Shown: piece by piece, positions 26,101-35,300 of the stretch
Numbering within the stretch: the first letter of the stretch is position 1
Layout: each line of letters starts with the position of its first letter
NCBI RefSeq assembly: GCF_031326225.1
Contig: NZ_CP133720.1
Location: forward strand, 496,001 to 560,000
DNA: 64,000 nt
Origin: Undibacterium cyanobacteriorum
Lineage (GTDB): Bacteria > Pseudomonadota > Gammaproteobacteria > Burkholderiales > Burkholderiaceae_D
Reading direction: 5' to 3'
Notes under the pieces: model-generated
The model's input: only the letters and a program-made list of their open reading frames with translations
Told to the model about the DNA's origin: nothing
The model's database searches: none
Translations under genes and position numbers: made by a program

Positions 26101-28985
26101 CAGTAACGAGTGCAGACAATGGCGATAGCGCATCTGACGAAATCACGAACGATGCAACGATCACATTGAACGGTACAGTGACAGCAGACGCAACAAGTGC
26201 ACAGACAGTCAATATTTACTCTGACGCAGGCTTGACAACATTGGTAGGTACAGTGGTTGTTCCAGCAGGCTCTACAGCGTACACATTGAGTGTTCCAGGT
26301 TCCTTGGCACAAGGTAGCTACACATACTATGCAACATCGACAGATGCAGCAGCAAACACAAGCGTGTCTTCTGCAGCATTGCCAGTGGTGATCGATTTGA
26401 CACCACCGACAATCGGTTTGACATTGGGTGCAGATACCGACAACACATCCACAGCGACTGCATTCGGTTCAGCTGATAACATCACTTCACAAGGTAACTT
26501 CACAATTGCAGCGGCTGATGCTCTCAGTGGCTTGTCGGCAACTGCAGCAGTTACAATGAATGTTATTGGCACAGTTCCATTCCTTGGTGGTCAATATGCA
26601 TCTGTTGCCGCGGCTCAAGCGGCACTCGACGCGTTTATGGATGCACGTGAAGCTGCACATGATGATGGTACTTATACTGTACAGATTGGTTCGACAGACG
26701 TTGCTGGTAACAACTCCACAGCATGGCCGTTGACAGCCACAATCACATTGGACACAACAGCACCAACAACACCAACGATCGCGTTGACAACAGACAGCGG
26801 CACTAACAACAGTGACCTGATCTCTAACAGCGTTGCGATCAGTGTGACTGCAGGTGGTGTCGATACAAATGCGACACAAACTCAGTACTCGATCAACGGT
26901 GGTGGTACATGGTTGGATGCGACACAATATGCAGCAGCGACAACCGCTGACGGCGCATACAGTGTGACTGCACGTGTGGTTGATGCAGCAGGTAATGTGT
27001 CTGTGACATCCAATGTATTGAACGTAGTGAAAGACAATACTGCGCCAACTTTGACCGTTGGTTTGGTATCTGACTCTGGTTCAAGCGCATTGGATCTGTA
27101 CACAAATGACGCTGACTTGACAGCCTTGGTTGCAGGTGCAGATGCATCGACAACTTACAGCATCACTGTAACGTCTGGTCCAACATCCTACACGACTGCA
27201 ACCTATGCATCGTTGGCAGCGGCGTTGGCAGACTTCAATGCAGCACCATTGGCTGATGGTGTCTACACAGTGACTGCTAGTGCAGAAGATGGTGCAGGCA
27301 ACATTGGTTCCACACCAATTACCTTCACTTTGGATACAGCTGCTGATGTATTGTCTGTCGCTTTGGCAACAGATACATCTAACAGCAACCCTCCAGGTAC
27401 AGGTACAACATCTGACGGTTACACACAAAACGGTACAGTGAACGTGAGTGGTTTGACTGCAGGCTCTACATGGACTTACGACACTGACGGCACAATCGCT
27501 GGCGGCTTCGCAGGTACAGGTTCTAGCTTGACGTTGACTGCAAACACAGCTTTCGCAGCTGGTAACGTTGTTGTTGAATCGACAGACTTGGCTGGTAACG
27601 TCTCCGCTGTTGCTGTAAGTGGTGCACTGTGGACTACAGACACAACTGTTCCAGCAACCTTCACAATGCCAACAGCGGTTGATTTGGCAGGTGCAGATGG
27701 CACGTTGAGTGGTTCTGAAGTTGCTGCTTTCGTATTGGAGAACTTCACTGGTTCTGCAGCAGAGGCAGGTGCAGCTGTGTACTACACAATCAGCGACACT
27801 GATCCATTGACAGCTGATATTACTGGTTCTATGTCTGCGGCAACGTGGACTGGTGCTGGTTCCAATATCTCCTTGTCTAGCTTGAGCAATGGCACTATCA
27901 CTGTGACAGCAAACCAAGTTGATATCGCTGGTAACGTTGGCGCGTCTGCATCACGTACTTTCACTATGAACAAAAACATGGTGACAATTACTGGCGCAAC
28001 TTACGACAATGCGTTGAACACATTGACATTGACAGGTGACTTCGGTACAGCTGGCTTGGCAAATGGTGTGATCCCAACATCTGGTGCAGGTTCTATTGAC
28101 TTCAGTAAATTGTCATGGGAACACAATGATGCAGGTACTTTGTTGAACTTCGCGTCATTGGTCACAGGTGGTACAGCAGCATCCTTGAGTGGCGGCACAA
28201 CGTTGACAATCCAGTTGGATGCAAATGCAGCTGACTCGATCGAAACAAACGGTGCCTTCTTGGATGGCACTGCTGACGTGATCAACGTTGAGTCCGACTT
28301 CGTGTTCGGTGGTGTAGCTGGTACAACAAGCAGCTTCGGTACTGGCGCTACAGGCATTAACTACTCATTCCAAGGTGGCTTAGCTGCTGAGGTGATTATT
28401 GGTGATGCAGGTAACGATACGATCAACGGCGGCAATGGTGCTGATACGATCACTGGTGGTGCTGGCAATGACTCCATCATCGGTGGCAATGGCGCTGATA
28501 ACTTGACCGGTGGTACAGGTAACGATACGTTCAACGTAACGGCATCTCGTACTTCAAGTTTGGATGTGATCCAAGATTTCGGTGCAACTGATTTCTTGAA
28601 CATGGGTTACATGCCTTACTTCTCCGATCCTGCTAACGGCGTTGGCTACACTCCAGCTGCGGCTATTGCTTCTGCCTCTGGCCCAGCACGCGATGTCAAC
28701 GTAGTAACTGCTTTTGCTTCGACAGGTTCAGATTTAGCTTCTCTGAACACTGACTTGGCAACTGCCGTTGCAAACGGTATCGTTCAGCATGCGGCTGGTG
28801 CATGGCAAGTTTCTGGTGATACATTTATCGTTCAGTTGACCGGTGCTTCACTTGCTGGTAACAACGTGTACTACGTGATCCAGAACCAAGATGGAAATGC
28901 TACTTTTGATCCAGCAACAGACGTTGCTGTAGCATTGGTCGGTACTTCCATCCAACCTCCAGTCTATGGTAACTTCACGTTCTAA
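17196..28985 (+). CDS. Giant type I-secreted RTX / Ig-like surface protein 1 (DUF4214 N-terminus)
   Basis: A 3,929-residue secreted protein with AGGAG six bases before the ATG. In order: two DUF4214 repeats (LYVSLFGRAPEASGLGYW near 14, FYVNVLGRNPDAGGLAYW near 69); a cadherin-like pair (about 188-375); an Asn/Thr-rich beta region; RTX calcium-binding nonapeptides (GGxGxDx) at about 638-810, 1068-1130, 1195-1260 and 1615-1770. About sixteen 95-110-residue Ig-like modules follow (about 1890-3600, each opening with D-T-x-x-P-T), a last RTX block near 3735-3785 and a 145-residue C-terminal tail, where type I signals lie. There is no N-terminal signal peptide. Asp/Thr/Asn/Gly/Ala dominate and cysteine is essentially absent. 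Codon use is very uniform (TTG, ACA, GCA), as in highly expressed genes. It is a probable substrate of the exporter at 43722 and may act as an adhesin or S-layer-like protein. Confidence 0.93.
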   Translation: MAVTSQMRTQVAQLYVSLFGRAPEASGLGYWVGQLSNGVSLQQIAQDMFNVAPSRAYYPSFLTNEEIITKFYVNVLGRNPDAGGLAYWTGRLNTLSSTGTTLQKALATGSVILEMITAVVNYNGTDAAGLQSQSLFNNKVAVALKFAVEMQGESIPDASTLIPLVTAGANGQDAANAQIAKLFNKAPTITSAATATIAENAAISTQLYKVVGADADSGAVLTYSLKAVGDASMLDINPTTGVVTLKASANFEAKSSYSFTVVVTDQAGATSEKEVVATVTNVNEAPVATAATGSGFENTTLTGSVAATDVDAGDVVTYTLVAGSATNGTVTLNSTTGAYTFTPNANYFGPATFQFIATDRAGLQSAATTVSLTVIDVANSLTAGQDVVTMTNPAAEAVIGTNRNLNAGDVITGGANDKLTLGLDSAMGGAAFAGFNLNIGTFQVTNDSGNNAVTFDMSSSTGVNTLVSTNSSNDVRFNFANTVADTDADGFDEVNLQVLNLTAGVNTTLDIRNLDAAGNDELNLTVTNSEDNTTAAGSINVTAQGTGGVDQNTAAGIELVNLSTAGSASDVRINDLNTPGATVLNVSTAKTLVIGDTNLSLTAIENDLSASVVTVNAAGSTGDIALGTKASSAAATITGGSGNDTFETSDTFGDSVVAGAGNDTVRAGGGNNFVDGGEGDDNISAGAGNDSIAGGAGNNTIAAGDGINVITAGDGNNNVTSGTGVDTITLGNGANTVVSGAGNDAIVAGNGGNTVDAGDGDDTVATGSGNDTINTGNGNNVVTSGAGNDTITVGTGLDTVNAGAGDDIIIAGANFDASGTTTPAPSTVQDSIIGGDGADELRINAGSVDANFRNVSSIETLTLQTAGNTTLQGNNVVAPGTSFAQAAGIRTINAKNAGNDNVDASTFSVDLTVNLTAGTDSVLTGSGSDTFNVTGLDDSDMLNAGAGVDVLNLDADTTLTAANKVSGFETINLDTGRNNTVVDANQYNIVVDNDNAPNPNVLNAGVLTVNGSALQAAADLNTDGDMLDAGEAAETLVFDGSGVSTFGLNVTGGAANDTITGGTLTSVIASGAGNDTVNTVGGANTVTTGAGNDVVNFGAATDNVNAGEGNDTLNVGANLTIADTIDGGDGTDTITTGTGYGDTVFTNVSNVEVLTLTAGVTSTLGLKAQAAGIRTINGVAGTADVVDASAYTTGNLTINGNGGNDTLKSGAGADTINGGSGDDSIESGAGADLVVSGAGTDNIKLGAGNDVARFSGSQLDATDVIDGGADTDTVELANAAFAPITANVNLTNVTNVENFKLTGSGDDGDALTNDVDANSVTFSGGTAGTITSVNVNASALTDAKDSFKVTLAAGTNANYQFNITGSSTSDTFEKLNVGVNNNVSFNAGAGNDSVVITGGDLGANITVLGGTGEDSLVQNGGVFIDDDMQNVFGVEVLTTVAGPGKAINAVLGAQVDANMGLQKIVGGANNDRVILDAAFGAVTTALNVNLAAGGNDTINAGATNVAVTFVAGASNITAGDALTGGMTANDVFTLTADNGTADLTTTTGVETFNVVQSDDNNIGLVINDNTFAGVASNTLTINATALDGTNNATAAIGGLTLNAGSVTKALVVNAGEGNDNITTGSGADIINLGSGDDTVNAGSGDNTITNHSGNKTITTLGGADSITLGDGNHNVNSGAGNDTITTGNGNSMVDAGTGNDTITVGNGNNVIVAGDGNDVVVTGTGNNNVDGGAGADRITLGGSATSSNTVTGGAGADTIVGSAGADTFRYIQLSDSDGTLVPSANKDVIVGFDTVKDKVAIEAAMFGNNSTLLNFAGNAANFADAQGAIQLGANNGKADYVYQADTGRLWVDLNDDGVLNGADLQINFRNADGSIPSSMTFAAGNVITQDTIAPTAPTLSLLAASDSNINNDRVTNLSPVTVRVTLNSTTPGTAAIAGDRVTLSNGQVATLTAGDITAGYKDFSVNLTANAVNTLTAVVSNDPAAPIQGPASAASAALVITHDNTAPTAVVVDTTSPALISTDARPVQTYSVTFSEPVSGFSLADLNVAGGTASNLVQTGATTYTFDITVNDNSNTSVSVNVLAGAVIDLAGNTSTVSNSVAHAVDTTNPTVVITDGVAGTANIATGAITYTFTFSEAVSGFDASDVVVTNGTKGLFTGAPGSTVYTLVVTPTADFEGNMTVAIGANAAIDANGNNSVAATDNVQVVDTLRPTITIATPIAGDGLINAAEDNTVTIAGSATGAAGQTISVSVSDGVHAAVTGTATVLANGTWSSSTMDVSGLNNGTLTFTANVSDAAGNAASPAGTATATLDNVAPSATISDNKPGTLWDGDNTVTYTINFNEAVTGFAQGDLVVTGGTITGFTQVTASQYTVTVQADDNSVADIALSFAAGAANDLAGNASIAAAAAAQPVDTVNPTYVSFVDDQPAYANVADGVVTYTVVFSEAVTNFALSDLTVTGGTASNLVNTVGNTWTFDVSAAAGSTTPISVSIAAGALTDMVGNLTLTAGTPAGNPQLVDRVAPTVVINDFDGADGYLNATEDNALVISGTASDVGAGVVGQTITVTVTDGVTPVVGTATVGAGGVWSYNFGNQSATWANNAALTVTATVNDVAGNASTAATGTTTSINDKLVTPFTADDVAGNNQINLAEKNTGVTVTGTVEAGSTVYVDVGGVTRQALVTGTSYSYSLTPADYFNLGQGTSTFTITATDVAGNTASTTKSVTVDTVVPTTPSITNFSTDTGVVGDNITTDETLVLTGFAEPNSTVTLYNAMQALGTVTADGAGAWTFTTATDVTFAAAFKPTTTNLADGQYLFSVTATDAVGNVSAPSATQQVLVDTGIAAPTITGFTVNTGATNETGVDAANAIVTKDNTLLITGAAGSAEGGATVYVYSVSAGPTYTLMGQTVADATGAYTFATGLLADGTYQFAASQRDLANNDSVTVLGAAGYSATKFVTVDTAAPVAPTWNVAAVTSADNGDSASDEITNDATITLNGTVTADATSAQTVNIYSDAGLTTLVGTVVVPAGSTAYTLSVPGSLAQGSYTYYATSTDAAANTSVSSAALPVVIDLTPPTIGLTLGADTDNTSTATAFGSADNITSQGNFTIAAADALSGLSATAAVTMNVIGTVPFLGGQYASVAAAQAALDAFMDAREAAHDDGTYTVQIGSTDVAGNNSTAWPLTATITLDTTAPTTPTIALTTDSGTNNSDLISNSVAISVTAGGVDTNATQTQYSINGGGTWLDATQYAAATTADGAYSVTARVVDAAGNVSVTSNVLNVVKDNTAPTLTVGLVSDSGSSALDLYTNDADLTALVAGADASTTYSITVTSGPTSYTTATYASLAAALADFNAAPLADGVYTVTASAEDGAGNIGSTPITFTLDTAADVLSVALATDTSNSNPPGTGTTSDGYTQNGTVNVSGLTAGSTWTYDTDGTIAGGFAGTGSSLTLTANTAFAAGNVVVESTDLAGNVSAVAVSGALWTTDTTVPATFTMPTAVDLAGADGTLSGSEVAAFVLENFTGSAAEAGAAVYYTISDTDPLTADITGSMSAATWTGAGSNISLSSLSNGTITVTANQVDIAGNVGASASRTFTMNKNMVTITGATYDNALNTLTLTGDFGTAGLANGVIPTSGAGSIDFSKLSWEHNDAGTLLNFASLVTGGTAASLSGGTTLTIQLDANAADSIETNGAFLDGTADVINVESDFVFGGVAGTTSSFGTGATGINYSFQGGLAAEVIIGDAGNDTINGGNGADTITGGAGNDSIIGGNGADNLTGGTGNDTFNVTASRTSSLDVIQDFGATDFLNMGYMPYFSDPANGVGYTPAAAIASASGPARDVNVVTAFASTGSDLASLNTDLATAVANGIVQHAAGAWQVSGDTFIVQLTGASLAGNNVYYVIQNQDGNATFDPATDVAVALVGTSIQPPVYGNFTF
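19096..19635 (+). repeat. RTX nonapeptide repeat block (giant gene 1)
   Basis: About 19 tandem 27-bp units encode GGxGNDxUx-type calcium-binding nonapeptides. The counterpart in giant gene 2 is at 31309-31848. Its placement in the N-terminal half, not only next to the C-terminal secretion signal, is notable. Confidence 0.9.
22036..22500 (+). repeat. RTX nonapeptide repeat block (giant gene 1, second large block)
   Basis: Tandem 27-bp units encode GxGNDTITxG-type repeats, followed by the FRYIQLSDSD / DVIVGFDTVKDKV segment that typically caps an RTX beta-roll. The counterpart in giant gene 2 is at 34249-34713. Confidence 0.88.
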
Positions 28986-29003
28986 TAGACCTTAGTTGTA
29001 TCT

Positions 29004-29019
29004 TCCCACTTCGGTGGGA
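29004..29019 (+). other. UUCG-capped hairpin after giant gene 1
   Basis: TCCCAC-TTCG-GTGGGA forms a perfect 6-bp stem with a stable UUCG tetraloop, 18 bp after the stop. With no T-run it is more likely a 3'-end protecting hairpin or part of a bipartite terminator. Confidence 0.6.
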
Positions 29020-29035
29020 GGAGACCGCTAAAACG

Positions 29036-29078
29036 AAAACCCCCAACTCCCGCAAGGGAGTTGGGGGTTTTCTTTTGT
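29036..29078 (+). terminator. Strong Rho-independent terminator of giant gene 1
   Basis: A 16-bp perfect stem (29036-29051 with 29056-29071), CCCCCAACTCCC with its complement, has loop GCAA and is followed by TCTTTT. The A/T ends make it work in both directions. Confidence 0.93.
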
Positions 29079-29295
29079 ATTTCATAAATGAACGTTACCG
29101 CTTAAAGCCGAGTGATATCCCTATATTGAATCAAGGGCTAGAGTTCATAAGAACAAATCTCGCTATTTCCATAGTGCACAGAATTCACTGTCATTAAACC
29201 ATGTTCTAAAAAACATTCTTTGTTCGCAACTTATATTATAAAATTAATATCTATTAGACGATTTTTTGTTGTATTAGCGAGTAAAAAATGTCAGA
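29079..29295. other. AT-rich spacer between the giant genes
   Basis: This is the rest of the 423-bp gap between the two giant genes. It is AT-rich, with no gene, tRNA or transposon remnant visible. The sequence is unlike the region upstream of giant gene 1. Confidence 0.5.
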
Positions 29296-29345
29296 TGTGA
29301 CGCATATCACATTGGCGATTTTCATTGTTCATTACCATACCGTCG
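29296..29345 (+). promoter_or_regulatory. Predicted class II CRP promoter of giant gene 2
   Basis: TGTGA (29296-29300), N6, TCACA (29307-29311), a perfect CRP core centred at 29303.5. The -10-like TACCAT is at 29333-29338 and the predicted start near 29345, again with CRP at -41.5. The distance from site centre to ATG is 105.5 bp, identical to giant gene 1, although the intervening DNA is largely diverged. The conserved letters cluster around the -10 (ATTACCATAC versus TTTACTATAC). Confidence 0.82.
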
Positions 29346-29391
29346 GCAAATATCAGACGGCAGTCTGTCCAGTTATCATTTTTATAAAGTC

Positions 29392-32300
29392 TCTTTTAGG
29401 AGTTACACATGGCTGTTACATCACAAATGCGCACTCAAGTTGCCCAGTTGTACGTTTCGCTTTTTGGCCGCGCGCCAGAAGCAAGCGGACTGGGTTACTG
29501 GGTAGGGCAATTGAGCAACGGAGTCAGTCTCCAGCAAATTGCTCAAGACATGTTCAACGTAGCGCCGTCCCGTGCATACTATCCAAGCTTTTTGACGAAC
29601 GAAGAGATCATTACTAAGTTCTACGTCAACGTATTGGGTCGTAACCCAGACGCAGGTGGTTTGGCATACTGGACAGGTCGTTTGAACACACTGAGCTCGA
29701 CAGGTACAACGTTGCAAAAGGCGTTGGCGACAGGCTCCGTGATTCTCGAAATGATCACAGCGGTTGTTAATTACAACGGCACAGACGCAGCTGGTTTGCA
29801 ATCCCAATCTTTGTTCAACAACAAAGTAGCGGTGGCATTGAAATTTGCGGTGGAAATGCAAGGCGAAAGCATCCCTGATGCATCGACCTTGATTCCATTG
29901 GTAACAGCAGGCGCGAACGGTCAAGACGCGGCGAACGCACAGATCGCTAAGTTGTTCAACAAAGCACCAACGATCACATCTGCAGCGACAGCGACGATTG
30001 CAGAAAACGCAGCGATCAGCACGCAGTTGTACAAAGTGGTTGGTGCTGATGCGGATAGTGGCGCGGTATTGACATATAGCTTGAAAGCAGTTGGCGATGC
30101 ATCGATGTTGGATATCAATCCAACGACAGGTGTTGTGACCTTGAAAGCTTCTGCGAACTTTGAAGCGAAGTCCTCTTATAGTTTCACAGTGGTTGTAACA
30201 GACCAAGCGGGCGCGACAAGCGAAAAAGAAGTTGTTGCGACAGTGACGAACGTGAACGAAGCACCGGTAGCGACAGCAGCGACTGGATCTGGTTTCGAAA
30301 ACACGACATTGACAGGTAGCGTAGCAGCGACAGACGTTGATGCAGGTGACGTTGTAACGTACACATTGGTAGCAGGTTCTGCGACCAATGGTACAGTGAC
30401 ATTGAACAGCACAACAGGCGCGTACACATTCACACCGAATGCGAACTACTTTGGTCCAGCGACATTCCAATTCATCGCAACAGACCGTGCTGGTTTGCAA
30501 TCTGCAGCGACGACAGTCAGTTTGACAGTGATCGACGTAGCGAACTCGTTGACAGCGGGTCAAGACGTGGTGACGATGACAAATCCTGCAGCAGAAGCAG
30601 TGATTGGTACGAACCGCAACTTGAACGCAGGTGACGTGATCACAGGCGGCGCGAACGACAAAGTGACCTTGGGTCTCGACTCTGCAATGGGTGGTGCAGC
30701 GTTTGCTGGTTTCAATTTGAACATTGGTACATTCCAAGTTACAAATGACTCTGGTAACAACGCTGTGACATTTGATATGTCGAGCTCGACTGGTGTGAAC
30801 ACATTGGTCAGCACAAATAGCTCCAATGACGTACGTTTCAACTTCGCAAACACCGTAGCGGATACAGATGCTGATGGTTTCGACGAAGTGAACTTGCAAG
30901 TGTTGAACTTGACAGCTGGTGTGAACACCACATTGGATATTCGTAATTTGGACGCAGCAGGCAACGACGAGTTGAACTTGACTGTGACAAACAGCGAAGA
31001 CAACACAACAGCAGCGGGTTCGATCAACGTTACAGCACAAGGTACAGGCGGTGTGGATCAAAACACAGCAGCTGGTATCGAGTTGGTGAACTTGTCGACA
31101 GCAGGCAGCGCATCTGACGTGCGTATCAATGACTTGAACACCCCAGGTGCGACAGTATTGAACGTCAGCACAGCGAAGACGTTGGTGATTGGTGATACCA
31201 ATTTAAGCTTGACAGCCATCGAAAACGATTTGAGCGCATCGGTTGTGACAGTGAATGCAGCGGGCTCCACAGGCGATATCGCTTTGGGCACAAAAGCATC
31301 TTCTGCAGCAGCAACAATCACAGGCGGTTCTGGTAACGACACATTCGAAACATCTGACACATTCGGTGATTCCGTAGTGGCTGGTGCTGGTAACGATACA
31401 GTGCGTGCTGGTGGCGGTAACAACTTCGTTGACGGCGGCGAAGGCGATGACAACATTTCTGCTGGTGCAGGTAATGACTCGATCGCAGGCGGTGCTGGTA
31501 ACAACACCATCGCAGCAGGCGACGGCATTAATGTCATCACAGCAGGCGACGGCAACAACAATGTGACTTCTGGTACTGGCGTTGATACGATTACTTTGGG
31601 TAACGGCGCGAACACAGTGGTTTCTGGTGCAGGCAATGATGCAATCGTTGCAGGCAACGGTGGTAACACTGTTGACGCTGGCGACGGCGACGACACAGTT
31701 GCAACAGGCTCTGGTAACGACACGATCAACACAGGCAACGGCAACAATGTTGTAACGTCTGGTGCTGGTAATGACACGATTACAGTGGGCACAGGTTTGG
31801 ATACAGTCAATGCAGGCGCAGGTGATGACATCATCATCGCTGGTGCAAACTTTGACGCATCTGGTACAACAACACCAGCACCAAGCACAGTACAAGACTC
31901 CATCATCGGTGGTGACGGTGCTGACGAATTGCGTATCAATGCTGGTTCTGTAGACGCGAACTTCCGCAATGTATCGAGCATCGAAACATTGACATTGCAA
32001 ACAGCAGGCAACACGACATTGCAAGGCAATAACGTTGTAGCGCCAGGCACAAGCTTCGCACAAGCAGCAGGTATCCGTACAATCAATGCGAAAAATGCAG
32101 GCAACGACAATGTTGACGCATCGACTTTCAGCGTTGATTTGACAGTGAACTTGACAGCAGGTACAGACAGCGTATTGACTGGTTCTGGTAGCGACACATT
32201 CAACGTCACAGGCTTGGATGATAGCGACATGTTGAATGCAGGCGCAGGTGTCGACGTATTGAACCTGGATGCTGACACAACATTGACAGCAGCGAACAAA

Positions 32301-35300
32301 GTTTCTGGTTTCGAAACCATCAACTTGGACACTGGCCGTAACAACACAGTTGTTGACGCTAACCAGTACAACATCGTTGTTGACAACGACAATGCACCAA
32401 ATCCAAACGTCTTGAACGCAGGCGTATTGACAGTGAACGGTTCTGCATTGCAGGCTGCCGCTGACTTGAATACAGACGGCGACATGTTGGATGCAGGTGA
32501 AGCAGCAGAAACATTGGTATTCGATGGTTCTGGCGTTTCCACATTCGGCTTGAACGTGACTGGTGGTGCAGCAAACGACACCATCACAGGTGGTACATTG
32601 ACATCGGTCATCGCTTCTGGCGCTGGTAACGATACAGTGAACACAGTGGGTGGTGCGAATACAGTAACAACGGGTGCTGGCAATGACGTAGTGAACTTCG
32701 GTGCAGCGACAGACAATGTCAACGCAGGCGAAGGTAACGACACATTGAACGTAGGCGCGAACTTGACAATCGCAGACACAATCGACGGTGGTGATGGTAC
32801 AGATACAATCACAACTGGCACAGGTTATGGCGATACAGTGTTCACGAACGTATCGAACGTTGAAGTCTTGACGTTGACAGCGGGTGTGACATCGACTTTG
32901 GGCTTGAAAGCACAAGCAGCAGGTATCCGTACAATCAATGGTGTAGCTGGTACAGCAGACGTTGTTGACGCATCTGCGTACACAACAGGCAACTTGACGA
33001 TCAACGGCAATGGCGGCAACGACACATTGAAGTCTGGTGCAGGTGCAGACACAATCAACGGCGGTTCTGGTGATGATTCTATCGAATCTGGCGCAGGTGC
33101 TGACTTGGTAGTGAGCGGTGCAGGTACAGACAACATCAAACTCGGTGCAGGCAATGACGTAGCACGTTTCAGCGGCAGCCAATTGGATGCAACAGACGTG
33201 ATCGACGGCGGTGCAGACACAGACACAGTTGAATTGGCGAATGCAGCATTCGCACCAATCACAGCAAACGTGAACTTGACGAACGTGACGAACGTTGAAA
33301 ACTTCAAGTTGACAGGTAGCGGTGATGATGGCGACGCGTTGACAAACGACGTTGATGCTAACTCTGTGACATTCTCTGGTGGTACAGCAGGTACGATCAC
33401 AAGCGTGAACGTGAATGCAAGTGCATTGACAGACGCAAAAGACAGCTTCAAAGTGACTTTGGCAGCTGGTACAAATGCGAACTATCAGTTCAACATCACA
33501 GGTTCTTCTACAAGCGACACATTTGAAAAATTGAACGTTGGTGTGAACAACAACGTCAGTTTCAATGCAGGCGCAGGTAACGACAGCGTTGTGATTACTG
33601 GCGGCGATTTGGGTGCGAACATCACAGTATTGGGCGGTACAGGAGAAGACTCCTTGGTCCAAAACGGTGGCGTATTCATCGACGACGACATGCAAAACGT
33701 GTTTGGCGTAGAAGTATTGACGACAGTTGCAGGCGTAGGCAAACAAATCAATGCGGTGTTGGGCGCACAAGTTGATGCGAACATGGGCTTGCAAAAAATC
33801 GTTGGTGGCGCGAACAATGATCGCGTGATCCTCGACGCAGCTTTCGGTGCTGTCACAACAGCATTGAACGTGAACTTGGCAGCTGGCGGTAACGACACGA
33901 TCAATGCAGGCGCAACAAACGTTGCAGTGACATTCGTTGCAGGCGCATCGAACATCACAGCAGGTGATGCATTGACAGGCGGTATGACTGCAAACGATGT
34001 ATTTACATTGACAGCAGACAACGGCACAGCAGACTTGACGACAACAACAGGCGTAGAAACCTTCAATGTTGTTCAAAGCGATGACAACAACATTGGTTTG
34101 GTGATCAATGACAACACGTTCGCAGGCGTTGCTTCTAACACGTTGACAATCAATGCAACAGCATTGGATGGTACAAACAATGCGACAGCAGCGATCGGTG
34201 GTTTGACATTGAACGCAGGTAGCGTCACGAAGGCGTTGGTAGTCAATGCAGGCGAAGGTAATGACAACATTACGACTGGTTCTGGCGCGGACATCATCAA
34301 CTTGGGTTCTGGTGACGACACAGTGAACGCTGGTAGCGGTGACAACACGATCACTAATCACAGCGGTAACAAAACGATCACAACACTTGGCGGCGCTGAT
34401 TCCATCACTTTGGGTGACGGCAATCACAACGTTAATTCTGGTGCTGGTAACGACACGATCACAACGGGTAACGGCAACAGTATGGTGGACGCTGGTACTG
34501 GTAACGACACGATCACAGTCGGTAACGGTAACAACGTGATCGTCGCTGGTGACGGTAACGACGTGGTTGTAACAGGCACAGGCAACAACAATGTAGACGG
34601 CGGCGCAGGTGCTGACCGTATCACATTGGGTGGCAGCGCAACATCGTCCAACACAGTGACAGGTGGTGCAGGTGCAGATACGATCGTTGGTAGCGCAGGT
34701 GCAGATACCTTCCGTTACATCCAATTGTCTGACTCTGACGGTACTTTGGTTCCATCCGCGAATAAAGACGTGATCGTTGGTTTCGATACAGTGAAAGACA
34801 AAGTAGCGATCGAAGCAGCGATGTTTGGTAACAACAGCACATTGTTGAACTTTGCAGGTAATGCAGCGAACTTCGCGGACGCACAAGGTGCGATCCAGTT
34901 GGGCGCAAACAACGGCAAAGCAGACTACGTGTACCAAGCAGATACAGGTCGTTTGTGGGTTGACTTGAATGATGACGGCGTATTGAACGGTGCTGACTTG
35001 CAGATTAACTTCCGCAATGCAGACGGTTCTATCCCAAGTTCTATGACATTCGCTGCAGGCAACGTGATCACACAAGACACGATCGCTCCAACAGCGCCAA
35101 CATTGAGCTTGTTAGCTGCTTCTGACAGCAACATCAACAATGATCGCGTGACGAACTTGTCCCCAGTGACAGTACGTGTGACTTTGAACAGCACAACACC
35201 AGGTACAGCAGCGATTGCTGGTGACCGTGTGACATTGAGCAATGGTCAAGTCGCGACATTGACAGCAGGCGATATCACAGCGGGTTACAAAGACTTCTCT

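Larger units (their letters stand above)
17179..27339 (+). repeat. Direct repeat, copy A (giant gene 1)
   Basis: Sequence from the ribosome-binding site (CTTTTAGGAGTTACACATGG) to near 27339 is repeated at +12,213 bp. The first 6 kb are almost identical: I noticed only scattered changes such as Leu/Val near 18463 and a cluster near 21520-21550. The next 4 kb are a mosaic of identical and diverged tracts. Copy A has one extra codon near 23243 and lacks one near 26600. Confidence 0.95.
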